From Verrucomicrobia bacterium 12-59-8 (GTDB lineage Bacteria; Verrucomicrobiota; Verrucomicrobiae; Verrucomicrobiales; Verrucomicrobiaceae), in assembly GCA_002279765.1 (NCBI GenBank), contig NCCR01000149.1, positions 15,921 through 58,296 on the forward strand: a stretch of 42,376 bases of DNA. The letters run 5' to 3'. The notes beneath the pieces are model-generated. The model worked only from the letters and a program-made list of their open reading frames with translations. It had not been told where the DNA came from and did no database searches. Position 1 is the first letter of the stretch. Each line of letters starts with the position of its first letter. The translations under genes were made by a program, and so were the position numbers. This document shows, piece by piece, positions 1 through 8,772 of the stretch.

Positions 1-1
1 C

Positions 2-601
2 ACGAAACTAAGCGAAGCGCAAAAACTCAAGCCCGCGACCGGGCAGACTCAGGAGGCTGCAGCATCAGATGCTCACGCAGGTGTCTTCGCTGCGGCAACC
101 GTTCTTGCAGATACGCTCAAAGATCAGCTTAAACACCGCCGACTCACAGTCAGTGGCGAAGTGGCTTACGCCGGCTTCACGGTCAACGGGGCGGCTGATG
201 ATTACGAACGTGGTGTTGTCGTGCCCTTTTTTCGTGAAAGCGCAGATTCCCCCTGGAGAAGTGGCTGGTCGAACGCGCAAATCATGGCCGCGCTGGACCT
301 TGCGGATGCTGCTCCAGCCATGCCGGACACACCGAGGCCGGTGGCACAGCAGCCAGTTCAGGAGCCCTCACCTTACGTGCCATCAACTCCCGTGCCCTCC
401 ACTCCAGCGCCCACACTTCCGGGACTCCCTGCTGGATGGACATTCGACAGCGTCTCCAAGCAAGTGATTGCCCCCAACGGAGCACGCATGCCTCAAGCAC
501 CGCCAGGCTGGAGTTATGGCATGGTGGCGGGTTCTGCGGGGGACACGCCAAGAGCTTATGTGCAAGACCCCCAAGGCCAGCGAAAATACTATGTGGAGTA
601 A
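2..601 (+). CDS. Unknown protein, C-terminal part (5' end outside window)
   Basis: The reading frame is open from the first bases of the window to a TAA at 599-601, so at least 199 residues are visible and the true start lies upstream. A GTG at 161 could start a 146-residue product, but the frame before it is uninterrupted and reads like coding sequence. The visible part has an Ala-rich helical start, a mixed central stretch, a Pro/Thr/Ser-rich linker (about 50 residues) and a C-terminal Gly/Trp/Tyr segment ending in KYYVE. I recognise no family. It converges on the ABC exporter gene with a 5-base gap. Function unknown. Confidence 0.55.
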   Translation, partial: TKLSEAQKLKPATGQTQEAAASDAHAGVFAAATVLADTLKDQLKHRRLTVSGEVAYAGFTVNGAADDYERGVVVPFFRESADSPWRSGWSNAQIMAALDLADAAPAMPDTPRPVAQQPVQEPSPYVPSTPVPSTPAPTLPGLPAGWTFDSVSKQVIAPNGARMPQAPPGWSYGMVAGSAGDTPRAYVQDPQGQRKYYVE

Positions 602-606
602 CTGGC

Positions 607-3600
607 TCAATTCGGCTGTTTCAGCTTGAGACCTTGGAGACTGATCAAGTAGCAGAGCAGCACCCACCCCAGCAGCACCAATCCCGCACGACGCACCGGT
701 GACAAATCAGTGACGGGCATGGCTTGCACATAGGGTGCTATGTCTGCCCGCGTTTCCACGCTTTCCAATTCGTTGCCGTCCGCGTCCTTTTCCTTCTCGC
801 GTTTGCCGGAGAGCGCGCCCTTGACGATCAAGTTTTGCAGCGCCGTATTCACGGGCGAGACACGTTGATAATCCTCGGACTTTTCCTGCGTCGGCCCTCC
901 CCACGTCACGGTTTCATAACCCTCCATGAAAATCGGGATGCGGGAGCGATTGGAAATCAAAGGCACCCGTTGCCCATACACGGCGGCGGCCTCGGCGATC
1001 CTTTGCGCCGCTGAGCTTGGCACAAAATGGCTGACGCGTCGGCAGAGCGTCCCCATCTCAGGCAGCGTCACCATGAATCCGCCAAATAATATCTGAGGGA
1101 TGAGCAGGAGCGGCACCCACATGACCGCCTGGGTCGGACTGCGCACCAGCGCGGAAATCGCCAGCCCCAGCGCCACTCCCACCAACGCCGTGCCAGCCAG
1201 CGCCAGCAGATGCAGCGCCAGGGGCAGCAGAACCACGACATACAACGGCTTGGCGGCGTGCTTCAGCCGACGGCCGGTGATCACGTCAACAATATCTTCG
1301 CCCTTCTCCTGGGCATAGCGTTCCGCCGAGTCGATGACGTTCTCCTTCAGGCCGAGGAAGCGGATACAAAGCAGCATGCCCTCGCGATACAGCATGCCTG
1401 GCACCGCCGGCAGCTCACGTGGCGGGACCGGCTTCACATTGCCCGGCTTCAGACGCAGTTGCACCTCACGGCGTGCGGCGTCCGTTTTCAGGACAGTTTG
1501 CGATGACAGCTCCCGCGCCAGGCTTTCCGCATGAAACGTCACAGTGCGCTCGTCCAGCAGCGGCTGACCTTCATCATTCAGGAGCGGTTCGCCTTTTTCG
1601 GAACGCAGGGCAAAAGCACCGGCAATGGCCTCGGCTTCTGCACGACTAAAGCCAAAGATTTTGCCCAATGTCAAAGCACCGGCTCCCGGTGTGTCCTCTG
1701 CTTCGATCTCGGATGTGTCGCCGACGAGACGCTTGTCCTCCAGTAAAGCAGCGCGGTCCGTTGACCACTGTTTGGCATCTCCATGAACTGCCAGCGCCGT
1801 CAACGTGACCGTGACAAAGAGCAATGCCGCCTGCAGCAGTGTGGTGGCGAAGCAAAACAAAATCTTGCTCAGCAAATACACATGCAAACCCAGGCCGCAG
1901 ACACGCTCACGACGAAAAATGGGCAGCTCGCCCACAATCTGCTGGGCGGCGTTCGAGCAGCCAAACCATAGCACTGCCACCACGCTGAGAAAACTGCGCA
2001 GCCCCTGCCCGGATGCCACCCAGCCAATCATCAAAGCGATGGCCGCCGCCTGCGCCCCGAGGAAAGCGAGGTTCATCTTGTCAGCCTTCAGGATGGCCCA
2101 TTGACGACCCATCAGCGTTGCCAGGGTGCGCCACAAACCGGGCCTGGAGGCTGGTGGTGCCGCGCCTTGGTCATGCACCAGCGGGATGTTGGGTTCAGGC
2201 TCAGGTTTGGCGGAAGATGCCTGATAGTCTGCCTCCCATTGCGAGGGATCTTTCTGGCCTTCCTTGCCGCTTTTGTCGAGCAGCAGGTAGATGTCCACCC
2301 ATTCACTGCGCTCGAAGAATTTTGCGGCGTCATCCGGCCGACCGTAATAGACGACTCGACCGCCCTGCACGAAGGTGACACGGTCAAACAGGTGGGCAAA
2401 ACCCAGCACATGCGTGGTGCAGATCACCGTGCAGTCGGTGCCGGCGAGCAGGCGCAACGTCTCCATGAGATAAAACTCGGTGGCCGGGTCCAATCCGGAA
2501 GAAGGCTCGTCAAGGAAGAGCACAGCAGGCTTCATGAGCATCTCCGTGGCGATGCTCACGCGTTTGCGCTGGCCGCCAGAGAGCTGGAAGACGCGCTTGT
2601 GCAGATGCGGTTCCAGTGAAAGGCGTTTGGCCGTGGCCATGACGAGGGCCTCTACCTCCGATGCGGCAGGATCATCTGGCAGCCTCAGCCGGGCGCTGAA
2701 AGTGATGGCTTCATGCACTGTTAGCTCGACATGAACAATGTCATCCTGCGGCACAAAGCCGATGCGGCCCACACCTGCGGCCTCCGATTTGGCACCGGGG
2801 CCGATTTTGACTCCGTTGAGCAGCACTTCACCCGAAGTCGGCGGATTAAGGCCGCACATGGCCGTCATCAGCGTGCTTTTGCCCTGACCAGAACCACCCA
2901 GCAGACCTACAAAACTGCCCGGCGGCACATCCATCGAGACCTCGTTCAAGATGCGCCTTCCATCGCCAACGACCCGGGTCAGACCACGACCTACGATGCG
3001 TCCAGCACTGGAGGTGGGCAACCTCCGCAGAGAGCGCCCGGTAAATTCAAACACGTAATGACCAATGCGAAAGCGGTCGCCGATAACCAGGCGTTCACGT
3101 TCAAAAGCCTGGCCATTGAGCTCAGTTCCCGCATGGCTGTGATCGCGCAAATACCAAGACCGCTCCGTCGCTTCAAATTCCAGTGTGGCATGGTGACGCG
3201 AGACGTCTCCATCCTCGGCATCCAGCACAATTTTAGCCGGATCGGCCTCCTCATTGCCACGGCCAATGCGCATCTGAGTTCCAGACAGTGGGATGACACG
3301 CAGTTCCTGGCCACTGACCGTCGGAATCTGGGGCAGCAGATCGAAGCGCATGGTGAAAGCAGAGGCGCTGACCACCGCCCCATCCTCCAGCATCACAGCA
3401 GGCTGCATCAACGGCATGCCATTGAGCTTCATCACGCTGCGTGCGGCGGCATCTGTCTCAAGCGCCCAGGAGCCGCGTTCATGATCCCAGGTGAAAGAGC
3501 CGCAGTAGCCTGGAAGCCCGGCGACTGTCACAGCCAGATCCATGCGCTCGTCACTGCCAAATGTGAAGCGCTGCTGATGCAGTTGCACCAGATGAACGGC

Positions 3601-3636
3601 GTCCTCGCCTCCGCCAAAAGTAAGATAACCCTGCAT
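607..3636 (-). CDS. FHA-FHA-ABC-2 exporter (ATPase and permease fusion, Rv1747-like layout)
   Basis: A 1009-residue half-transporter. Residues about 20-95 form a degenerate FHA-like domain. Residues about 120-195 form a canonical FHA domain (RIGRG at 123-127, SRHH at 146-149, ELNG near 172). The ABC ATPase follows, with Walker A GGSGQGKST at 247-255, signature LSGGQ at 352-356, Walker B VLFLDEP ending near 378 and H-loop His409. The C-terminal half is an ABC-2 permease with about six membrane segments, and an insert of roughly 150 residues sits between the third and fourth. FHA domains bind phosphothreonine. In Mycobacterium tuberculosis, Rv1747 has the same FHA-FHA-ABC-permease order and is phosphorylated by the neighbouring kinase PknF. 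Two Ser/Thr kinases lie 2.5-8 kb away here, so phospho-control of export is a reasonable inference. Substrate unknown. Confidence 0.9.
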   Translation of the reverse strand: MQGYLTFGGGEDAVHLVQLHQQRFTFGSDERMDLAVTVAGLPGYCGSFTWDHERGSWALETDAAARSVMKLNGMPLMQPAVMLEDGAVVSASAFTMRFDLLPQIPTVSGQELRVIPLSGTQMRIGRGNEEADPAKIVLDAEDGDVSRHHATLEFEATERSWYLRDHSHAGTELNGQAFERERLVIGDRFRIGHYVFEFTGRSLRRLPTSSAGRIVGRGLTRVVGDGRRILNEVSMDVPPGSFVGLLGGSGQGKSTLMTAMCGLNPPTSGEVLLNGVKIGPGAKSEAAGVGRIGFVPQDDIVHVELTVHEAITFSARLRLPDDPAASEVEALVMATAKRLSLEPHLHKRVFQLSGGQRKRVSIATEMLMKPAVLFLDEPSSGLDPATEFYLMETLRLLAGTDCTVICTTHVLGFAHLFDRVTFVQGGRVVYYGRPDDAAKFFERSEWVDIYLLLDKSGKEGQKDPSQWEADYQASSAKPEPEPNIPLVHDQGAAPPASRPGLWRTLATLMGRQWAILKADKMNLAFLGAQAAAIALMIGWVASGQGLRSFLSVVAVLWFGCSNAAQQIVGELPIFRRERVCGLGLHVYLLSKILFCFATTLLQAALLFVTVTLTALAVHGDAKQWSTDRAALLEDKRLVGDTSEIEAEDTPGAGALTLGKIFGFSRAEAEAIAGAFALRSEKGEPLLNDEGQPLLDERTVTFHAESLARELSSQTVLKTDAARREVQLRLKPGNVKPVPPRELPAVPGMLYREGMLLCIRFLGLKENVIDSAERYAQEKGEDIVDVITGRRLKHAAKPLYVVVLLPLALHLLALAGTALVGVALGLAISALVRSPTQAVMWVPLLLIPQILFGGFMVTLPEMGTLCRRVSHFVPSSAAQRIAEAAAVYGQRVPLISNRSRIPIFMEGYETVTWGGPTQEKSEDYQRVSPVNTALQNLIVKGALSGKREKEKDADGNELESVETRADIAPYVQAMPVTDLSPVRRAGLVLLGWVLLCYLISLQGLKLKQPN

Positions 3637-3798
3637 AGTGAAATCGTTTTGTTAGCAGTTAGGCCGATAAGTCGCGAGAATTTTCTTGTATCAAATGCTC
3701 AAAAATGCTCAATATGGTTTCCTCGTCAGGCATGCGGGCATCCATACATGCTCCTGCTTGGTCAGACAATCTTGTCCCACTCCACGCCCCCCTCACCC

Positions 3799-4509
3799 AT
3801 GATCTCCTCTGCATTCGCCAAAAAGACTGCTCCAATCCTGATGGCTATTCTCATGCCATGCCTGGCAAGCTCCTGCGCGAACCCCGCTCTCATGATGGCA
3901 CAGTCAATGGCACAAGGTGCCATCTCCAAACGTGGCGGCACGCAGGCCGATCAGGAAAAATTTCGGAAGGACCAGAACAAGACCATGATCCAAGGCACTG
4001 GCCTAGGGGCCATCCTCGGCGCAGGTGCCGGCTATGCTTTGGGCGGCACCCGCGGCGCGATCGCCGGCGCTCTGATCGGTGGCATGATGGGCAATCAATT
4101 TGGTCAGCATGTGGCGATGAAGAAGGCGCTGGCACAGACCAGCGAGGCCAACCTGGATGCATGCATCAAAGAATCGCTTGCTGACAATGCGGCGGCCGAG
4201 AAACGCGTAGGATCCCTGCGCACCCAGCTGTCAGAGTACAAGCGGCGCATCTCCGCCGCCCGTGCCCAGAACAACACCAAGGAACTCGCCAAAATCAAAG
4301 GGGAACTCAAGTCGCTGGACAAACAGGTGGGCGGTGAAGTTTCCAACTATGACAAGGGCATCGGCATGCAGAAGCAGATTGTTGCCAAGGTGCCGTCTTC
4401 CAACACCAAGTACGCCAAGCTCAGCAGCACACTCAGGCAGAGCACCGAAAGCCGCAATGCCCTAGAATCCCAGCGCACGCAGATCGCCAGCCTCATGAAC
4501 ACCCTGTAA
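3799..4509 (+). CDS. Glycine-zipper envelope protein with coiled-coil tail
   Basis: A 236-residue protein. I chose ATG 3799 because the frame upstream of it is antisense to the exporter gene; ATG 3841 is an alternative. An N-terminal hydrophobic segment ends in LASSC (Cys26), resembling an imperfect lipobox. Residues about 66-98 carry a glycine zipper of repeated GxxxG steps (GAILGAGAGYALGG, then GALIGGMMGNQFG), typical of small outer-membrane-associated proteins. Residues about 115-236 are charged and heptad-like, probably a coiled coil. A second small lipoprotein gene starts 19 bases downstream and a terminator follows, so the two form a short operon. The exact role is unknown; envelope anchoring or stress function is inferred from the fold class. 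Confidence 0.8.
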   Translation: MISSAFAKKTAPILMAILMPCLASSCANPALMMAQSMAQGAISKRGGTQADQEKFRKDQNKTMIQGTGLGAILGAGAGYALGGTRGAIAGALIGGMMGNQFGQHVAMKKALAQTSEANLDACIKESLADNAAAEKRVGSLRTQLSEYKRRISAARAQNNTKELAKIKGELKSLDKQVGGEVSNYDKGIGMQKQIVAKVPSSNTKYAKLSSTLRQSTESRNALESQRTQIASLMNTL

Positions 4510-4528
4510 ACCCAAACTGCAGCCCTCT

Positions 4529-4741
4529 ATGAAACACCTTGTTGTCAGCATCGCCATCGCCAGCAGTCTCAGTTCCTGCACCATGACTGGAGATCCGTCG
4601 GAAGGCGGTCTCTTCAACTGGAGCCAGGGCATGTCCAATGACCGCATCTCAGCCCGCCACCAGTACAATCAAAGCATCAAGGCTGACACCGCCGCCAAGC
4701 GCGCTGAAGCCCGCCGCATTGAGAGTCAGATGAAGCAGTAA
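4529..4741 (+). CDS. Small lipoprotein (70 residues)
   Basis: A 70-residue product with a short signal segment ending in SSLSSC, a good lipobox that places the lipidated cysteine at about residue 17. The mature part is only about 54 residues, hydrophilic, with a Lys/Arg/Glu/Ala-rich helix at the C-terminus. It starts 19 bases after the glycine-zipper gene and is followed by a strong stem-loop terminator, so both are probably co-transcribed. I recognise no named family. A partner or anchor for the glycine-zipper protein is a guess from position. Confidence 0.75.
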   Translation: MKHLVVSIAIASSLSSCTMTGDPSEGGLFNWSQGMSNDRISARHQYNQSIKADTAAKRAEARRIESQMKQ

Positions 4742-4774
4742 GGTCTGGATGCAGTAGATGAAAAATTCTGCACG

Positions 4775-4812
4775 AACCCGTCTCCCGGCATCAGGCGTGG
4801 GAGACGGGTTTT
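4775..4812 (+). terminator. Rho-independent terminator after the glycine-zipper/lipoprotein pair
   Basis: A perfect 12-bp inverted repeat, AACCCGTCTCCC at 4775-4786 and GGGAGACGGGTT at 4799-4810, with a 12-base loop, runs into TTTT. It sits 34 bases after the lipoprotein stop and before the protease gene, so the protease is probably transcribed separately. Confidence 0.85.
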
Positions 4813-4875
4813 GCATGCCAGGAAATGATGTTACCTTGTTTACTGACGCGCGTTGCGTTCCGCACACCTCCCCCC

Positions 4876-6105
4876 ATGATCCACATTCGCTTGCTTCTGT
4901 GCCTCGTCTTTGCCAGCGCCTCGTCCCTGGCGCAGACGCCGCCTTCCGCCGTTGCCAACAGCAATGAAGGTGCCCGTTCGTTGTGGGAGGAATTCATGAC
5001 TCGAATGCAGACCGACTACCTTGAGCCGGTCGATGAAATCGCGCTTACGCGTAAAGCGGTGGACATTCTTGCCGCCGAAAACCCCGCCTTCAGCAGCCTG
5101 CCCAAACCGCGTGATTACGGGACGACACCGGAGGCCTGTCGCAGCGCGTTTCATCAATATGTCGTTGCCTTTGCCTTTAAGGCGGGACGACGGATGGACG
5201 CCACCGCCGTGGTCGAGCTGGCCATCCAGCGCCTGTGCGAGCGCCATCTACGGTTTGCGCAATACATTCCCGCGAGCACCCAAGCAGAGCTTGCCACCCT
5301 GGGCAAAGCGAACCTCGGTATGCGCATTGAAGTCAGTGAAAACGGCCGCTTCTACTGCCAGCCCTTCGCTGGTGAAGCCGCCGCCCTAGCCGGCATCGAA
5401 GCAGGGGATGAACTCATCGCGCTGGATGGTGTGCCGGTGGAAGGCATGAACCGGTGGAAGTTGAAAGTGAAGCTCTACGGCACAGATGGCTCGAAAGCCG
5501 AGGTGCGCGTGCGCCAGACCACCGGGCGGATCATCACCGCAGAGCTCATCCGCCGCATCAACAACGGTCTGCGTGTCACCGCCACTTCCGGCATCAGCGG
5601 CACGACAATCCGCATCCCCCTTTTTGATGGCAACACCCTTTCAGACCTACGTGCGGCACTGCAAACTGTCAGACCAGGATCGCCGCTCACCCTCGACCTG
5701 CGCGGCAATGGCGGCGGCGAAATCCCACCAGCGGTGGATACGGCGGCGCTGTTCATCGACGGGCCGCGTCCGCTGCTACTGTGCAAACAGCAACGCCGCG
5801 GCCAGCCCGATGTCGATCTATCCTCCAATGAGGCCATGATGCCGGGTTTTAAGCGTCTGAATGTGCTGATGGACGGCGGCACTGCCAGTAGCGCCGAGCT
5901 GTTCATCTCCATTCTCACCGAAGCTCCAGCCCTCCGGGTGGCATTAAGCGGCACACGCACCTACGGCAAGGATATCTGGCTTGAGGGTGCCACCTTGAAG
6001 AATGGTGGTGGCGAACTTTATCTGCCGATGGGCAATATGGTCACCACAGGAGGCAAACGCTGGACCAACGGCATCGAACCGACAACGTTTGGGATGAAAA
6101 AATAG
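4876..6105 (+). CDS. Secreted S41-type (C-terminal processing) protease with PDZ domain
   Basis: A 409-residue protein. I prefer ATG 4876 over the upstream in-frame ATG 4825 because it begins directly with a signal peptide (MIHIRLLLCLVFASASSLAQ). Residues about 140-215 read as a PDZ domain (AGIEAGDELIALDGVPVEG). The S41 domain follows, with DLRGNGGG near 274-281. The catalytic pair is visible: Ser338 in GGTASSAE, and Lys365 in TRTYGK. Spacing matches the Ser-Lys dyad of the Prc/CtpA family to within two residues. It should act in the periplasm or outside the cell on C-terminal tails of proteins. Specific substrate unknown. The stop is about 80 bases from the end of the convergent kinase gene. 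Confidence 0.88.
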   Translation: MIHIRLLLCLVFASASSLAQTPPSAVANSNEGARSLWEEFMTRMQTDYLEPVDEIALTRKAVDILAAENPAFSSLPKPRDYGTTPEACRSAFHQYVVAFAFKAGRRMDATAVVELAIQRLCERHLRFAQYIPASTQAELATLGKANLGMRIEVSENGRFYCQPFAGEAAALAGIEAGDELIALDGVPVEGMNRWKLKVKLYGTDGSKAEVRVRQTTGRIITAELIRRINNGLRVTATSGISGTTIRIPLFDGNTLSDLRAALQTVRPGSPLTLDLRGNGGGEIPPAVDTAALFIDGPRPLLLCKQQRRGQPDVDLSSNEAMMPGFKRLNVLMDGGTASSAELFISILTEAPALRVALSGTRTYGKDIWLEGATLKNGGGELYLPMGNMVTTGGKRWTNGIEPTTFGMKK

Positions 6106-6188
6106 GCGTCCTACCAAGAAAGTCTCGGCCGTTCAAGCTCACCGAAGTCCAGGCGTTCTCCATTCACTTACGGGGGGGGTAACGCTGC

Positions 6189-8711
6189 CTAATTCGCCGG
6201 CTGTTCGATATTGTCTGCCGCCCATTTGTACGGACCGGCTCCAGGGTCATCCGGACCGGCAGGTTCGGCCACAAAACGCTCAGCGGAGCGCAAGGTGTTT
6301 TTACTGTAGCTGCCAGCCGCCCTGCCATGCAGATAGATGTCCGGGAAGGCATTCGGGCCGATGTCATTTTCACTCACGTCCGGCACCATGCCGGCACCAT
6401 GAATGTTCAGGCCGAAACGATTCATCTTGATGATGTTTTTGTAAATCAAAGCGGTGCCGGCCTGCGCCTCCGAAAAGAGCACGATGCCATCCTCGGAACT
6501 GCTTTCGATGGTGTTTTCACGCAGCTCGATCTTTCCGGCCGTATCAACGGCGATGCCGATGATGTTCTCTTTCACACGGCATTTAAGAGCTGTCAGTGCG
6601 GCACCTCTGGCAGCCTTGATACCACTGTCACTTTTGGTGATATCGCAGTCATCCAGCAGCGCGCTGGTGCCAATGTCGTGGGCGTACAAAGCGCTCTCCT
6701 TGTTGTTGGCGAACTTGCCCAGACGCACCGTGACCTGCGCCTGATCACTGGCTTCAATGCCAGAAGCCGCATGGCCGTCGAATGATCCGCCGGTCACCTG
6801 AGCCTTGGAACCGGCCAGTTCTACAATGATGCCGAACAGGTTCTTTGTATAGACGCAATCGGTCGCTTCGATGGAAGTTGCCGCCGTTGCCCTGGCCCCA
6901 GCCTCGGCGTTTTCTATGAAGGAACATTTGCTCAATTTCAACTTCGATCCCCCTGTGCCTGTCAGGCCATCCCGCATGGCCCTTGAGAAGCTGCAATCAT
7001 GAAATGAAACCTCACCGCCTTCGACCAGCACGGCGGAATTGCCGCCCGCCAGCGTCTCATCACCCGTGTGGCTGAAACCGATGCCTTCTATGACCACACC
7101 TTTGACTCCGCGCACCTCCAACGCTGATCCACCACGGCCATCCACAGCGATGAGGCTCTTGGCGGAACCTGCGCCAACCAGATGCACCGGCGTCTTGACG
7201 CTGATTTTTTCATTCCACTGTTTCTCACCAATGTAAATCTTCTGGCCAGGCAGCGTGGCGGCATTGATGGCCGCTTGAATCGAAGGAAAATGACCAGGCA
7301 CACGCCAGTCCGCGCCTGCGGCTGGCATGCCGGGATCTGGAGCCAGTGGCACAGCTGGAGATGGCGTTTGTCCGCTGCCAGTTTCCGCATGAAGAAGGGG
7401 TGGTGCTGTCTTCGTCCTCGTCATCCATAAGCCCGCGCCACCAAGCGTGAGAACCGCAACGACCGCGATCGTTACCGGCACCACGGGAAAGGGGCGTTTG
7501 CTGTCCGGCGTTGTCACTGCAGGAGGCGGAGCCGCTCCCTGCCGGTTTCCAGGCATCGTGCGCGTCAGGTCAATAGTACGCTGCGTGGCGGAAGGCAGCA
7601 ACGTTACCACAGGTGCCGAGGTGGCGATGGCGATCGATCTCGTGTTCCCAGCTGCGGTAGTCAGCGGCAGTGTGGCCGCAGGCGGTGCGGTGTGTGTGCC
7701 GAACGCTACTGCCGCGGCAGGCGGCGGCACCGCGCCAGTCTGCAGGACGTACGGCATGGGCAGTGGCATGTCGCCGTCACGCAAGCCCAGCAGATCCAAA
7801 ATTTCCGCAGCGCTTTGCGGGCGTTGAGCACGCTCCTTGGCTAGGCAGCGCATGATGGCGGCCTCCCAGTGCGGCGGCGGCGGCTGGCTGAAGCCCTGCT
7901 CACGCTGCCGTTCGCCGATAGGAGACGGCGGCACCTTCAGCAGCTGATTGAACACATCTCCTGAGTAAAACGGGGGCGAACCGGCCAGCAGCTGGTACAG
8001 CGTGGCACCGACAGCGTAAAGATCGTCCAGCGGACTGGCACCGCGACCCATCGCCTGCTCCGGACTCATGTAGCACAAGGTACCACGGCTCTGCACGGAA
8101 ACGGTGGCGCGCTGCATTGACTCAGCCAGGCAGCGGGCGATGCCGAAGTCGGCGATCTTCAAATTGCCACTGACCTGGTCAATCATTAAATTGGACGGTT
8201 TCAGATCGCGATGCACTACGTTCTCCATCCGGTGCGCGTAATCCAGGCCCATCAGCAACTGCCGGGTCCATGGCAAGATACGATCCACGACGAAAGCGCC
8301 ATGCGGCTCACGCGCATGCAGGACACCGAGGTTTTCGCCGTCCACAAACTCCATCGCGATGGCCACATTTTGGGCATCTTGATGGAAGTCGAACACGCGC
8401 ACAACATTCGGGTGGGAAAGCTGCCTGCCGCGGCGGGTTTCGTTCTTGAGATCCTCCACCGCACGTTCGTCGAACTGTATCAGGCGCGGCAGCAGTTTAA
8501 GCGCGAGTTTTTCATCCAGTGTCTTGTCATGCGCGAGCCAGACCTCCCCCATGCCGCCGCGGCCGAGGCAGCGCTCCAGTTTGAAGCGGCTGAGCACCAA
8601 GTCGCCCTTCTTAAGGCCCGCCAGGGTGTTCAGTTCATCGAAATCAGAAATCGTCTGCGGCGCAGGAGAGGTAGAATCAGACACGGTTATAGGGGGGGGA
8701 ATCGCAGGCAT
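6189..8711 (-). CDS. Membrane Ser/Thr protein kinase with periplasmic parallel beta-helix
   Basis: An 840-residue Hanks-type kinase. The cytoplasmic catalytic domain spans about 42-310: glycine loop GRGGMG (50-55), Lys72 in LALK, HRDLKPSN (167-174), DFG (188-190) and a SPEQ activation-segment end (216-219). All key residues are present, so it should be active. A Pro/Ala/Thr-rich linker follows, then one membrane span at about 408-430. From about 470 to 820 there are repeated short turns (SALEVRGVKGVVIEGIGF-type units), as in pectate-lyase/NosD-like parallel beta-helix (PbH1) domains that bind carbohydrate. The likely role is sensing a glycan or wall polymer outside and phosphorylating proteins inside. 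The gene starts 61 bases from the divergent FHA pseudokinase gene. Codons 5-7 contain a run of eight C. Confidence 0.9.
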   Translation of the reverse strand: MPAIPPPITVSDSTSPAPQTISDFDELNTLAGLKKGDLVLSRFKLERCLGRGGMGEVWLAHDKTLDEKLALKLLPRLIQFDERAVEDLKNETRRGRQLSHPNVVRVFDFHQDAQNVAIAMEFVDGENLGVLHAREPHGAFVVDRILPWTRQLLMGLDYAHRMENVVHRDLKPSNLMIDQVSGNLKIADFGIARCLAESMQRATVSVQSRGTLCYMSPEQAMGRGASPLDDLYAVGATLYQLLAGSPPFYSGDVFNQLLKVPPSPIGERQREQGFSQPPPPHWEAAIMRCLAKERAQRPQSAAEILDLLGLRDGDMPLPMPYVLQTGAVPPPAAAVAFGTHTAPPAATLPLTTAAGNTRSIAIATSAPVVTLLPSATQRTIDLTRTMPGNRQGAAPPPAVTTPDSKRPFPVVPVTIAVVAVLTLGGAGLWMTRTKTAPPLLHAETGSGQTPSPAVPLAPDPGMPAAGADWRVPGHFPSIQAAINAATLPGQKIYIGEKQWNEKISVKTPVHLVGAGSAKSLIAVDGRGGSALEVRGVKGVVIEGIGFSHTGDETLAGGNSAVLVEGGEVSFHDCSFSRAMRDGLTGTGGSKLKLSKCSFIENAEAGARATAATSIEATDCVYTKNLFGIIVELAGSKAQVTGGSFDGHAASGIEASDQAQVTVRLGKFANNKESALYAHDIGTSALLDDCDITKSDSGIKAARGAALTALKCRVKENIIGIAVDTAGKIELRENTIESSSEDGIVLFSEAQAGTALIYKNIIKMNRFGLNIHGAGMVPDVSENDIGPNAFPDIYLHGRAAGSYSKNTLRSAERFVAEPAGPDDPGAGPYKWAADNIEQPAN

Positions 8712-8772
8712 GTTGAATCAAGATGCGTTTGCAGCAAAGCCTTATCTGCGATAAAAGAACGCCTTTGCCGAC

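Noticed and set aside
2731..3798. Plus-strand N-terminal extension of the glycine-zipper gene
   Set aside because: It is antisense to the FHA exporter, and the signal-like start at 3799 makes a better protein.
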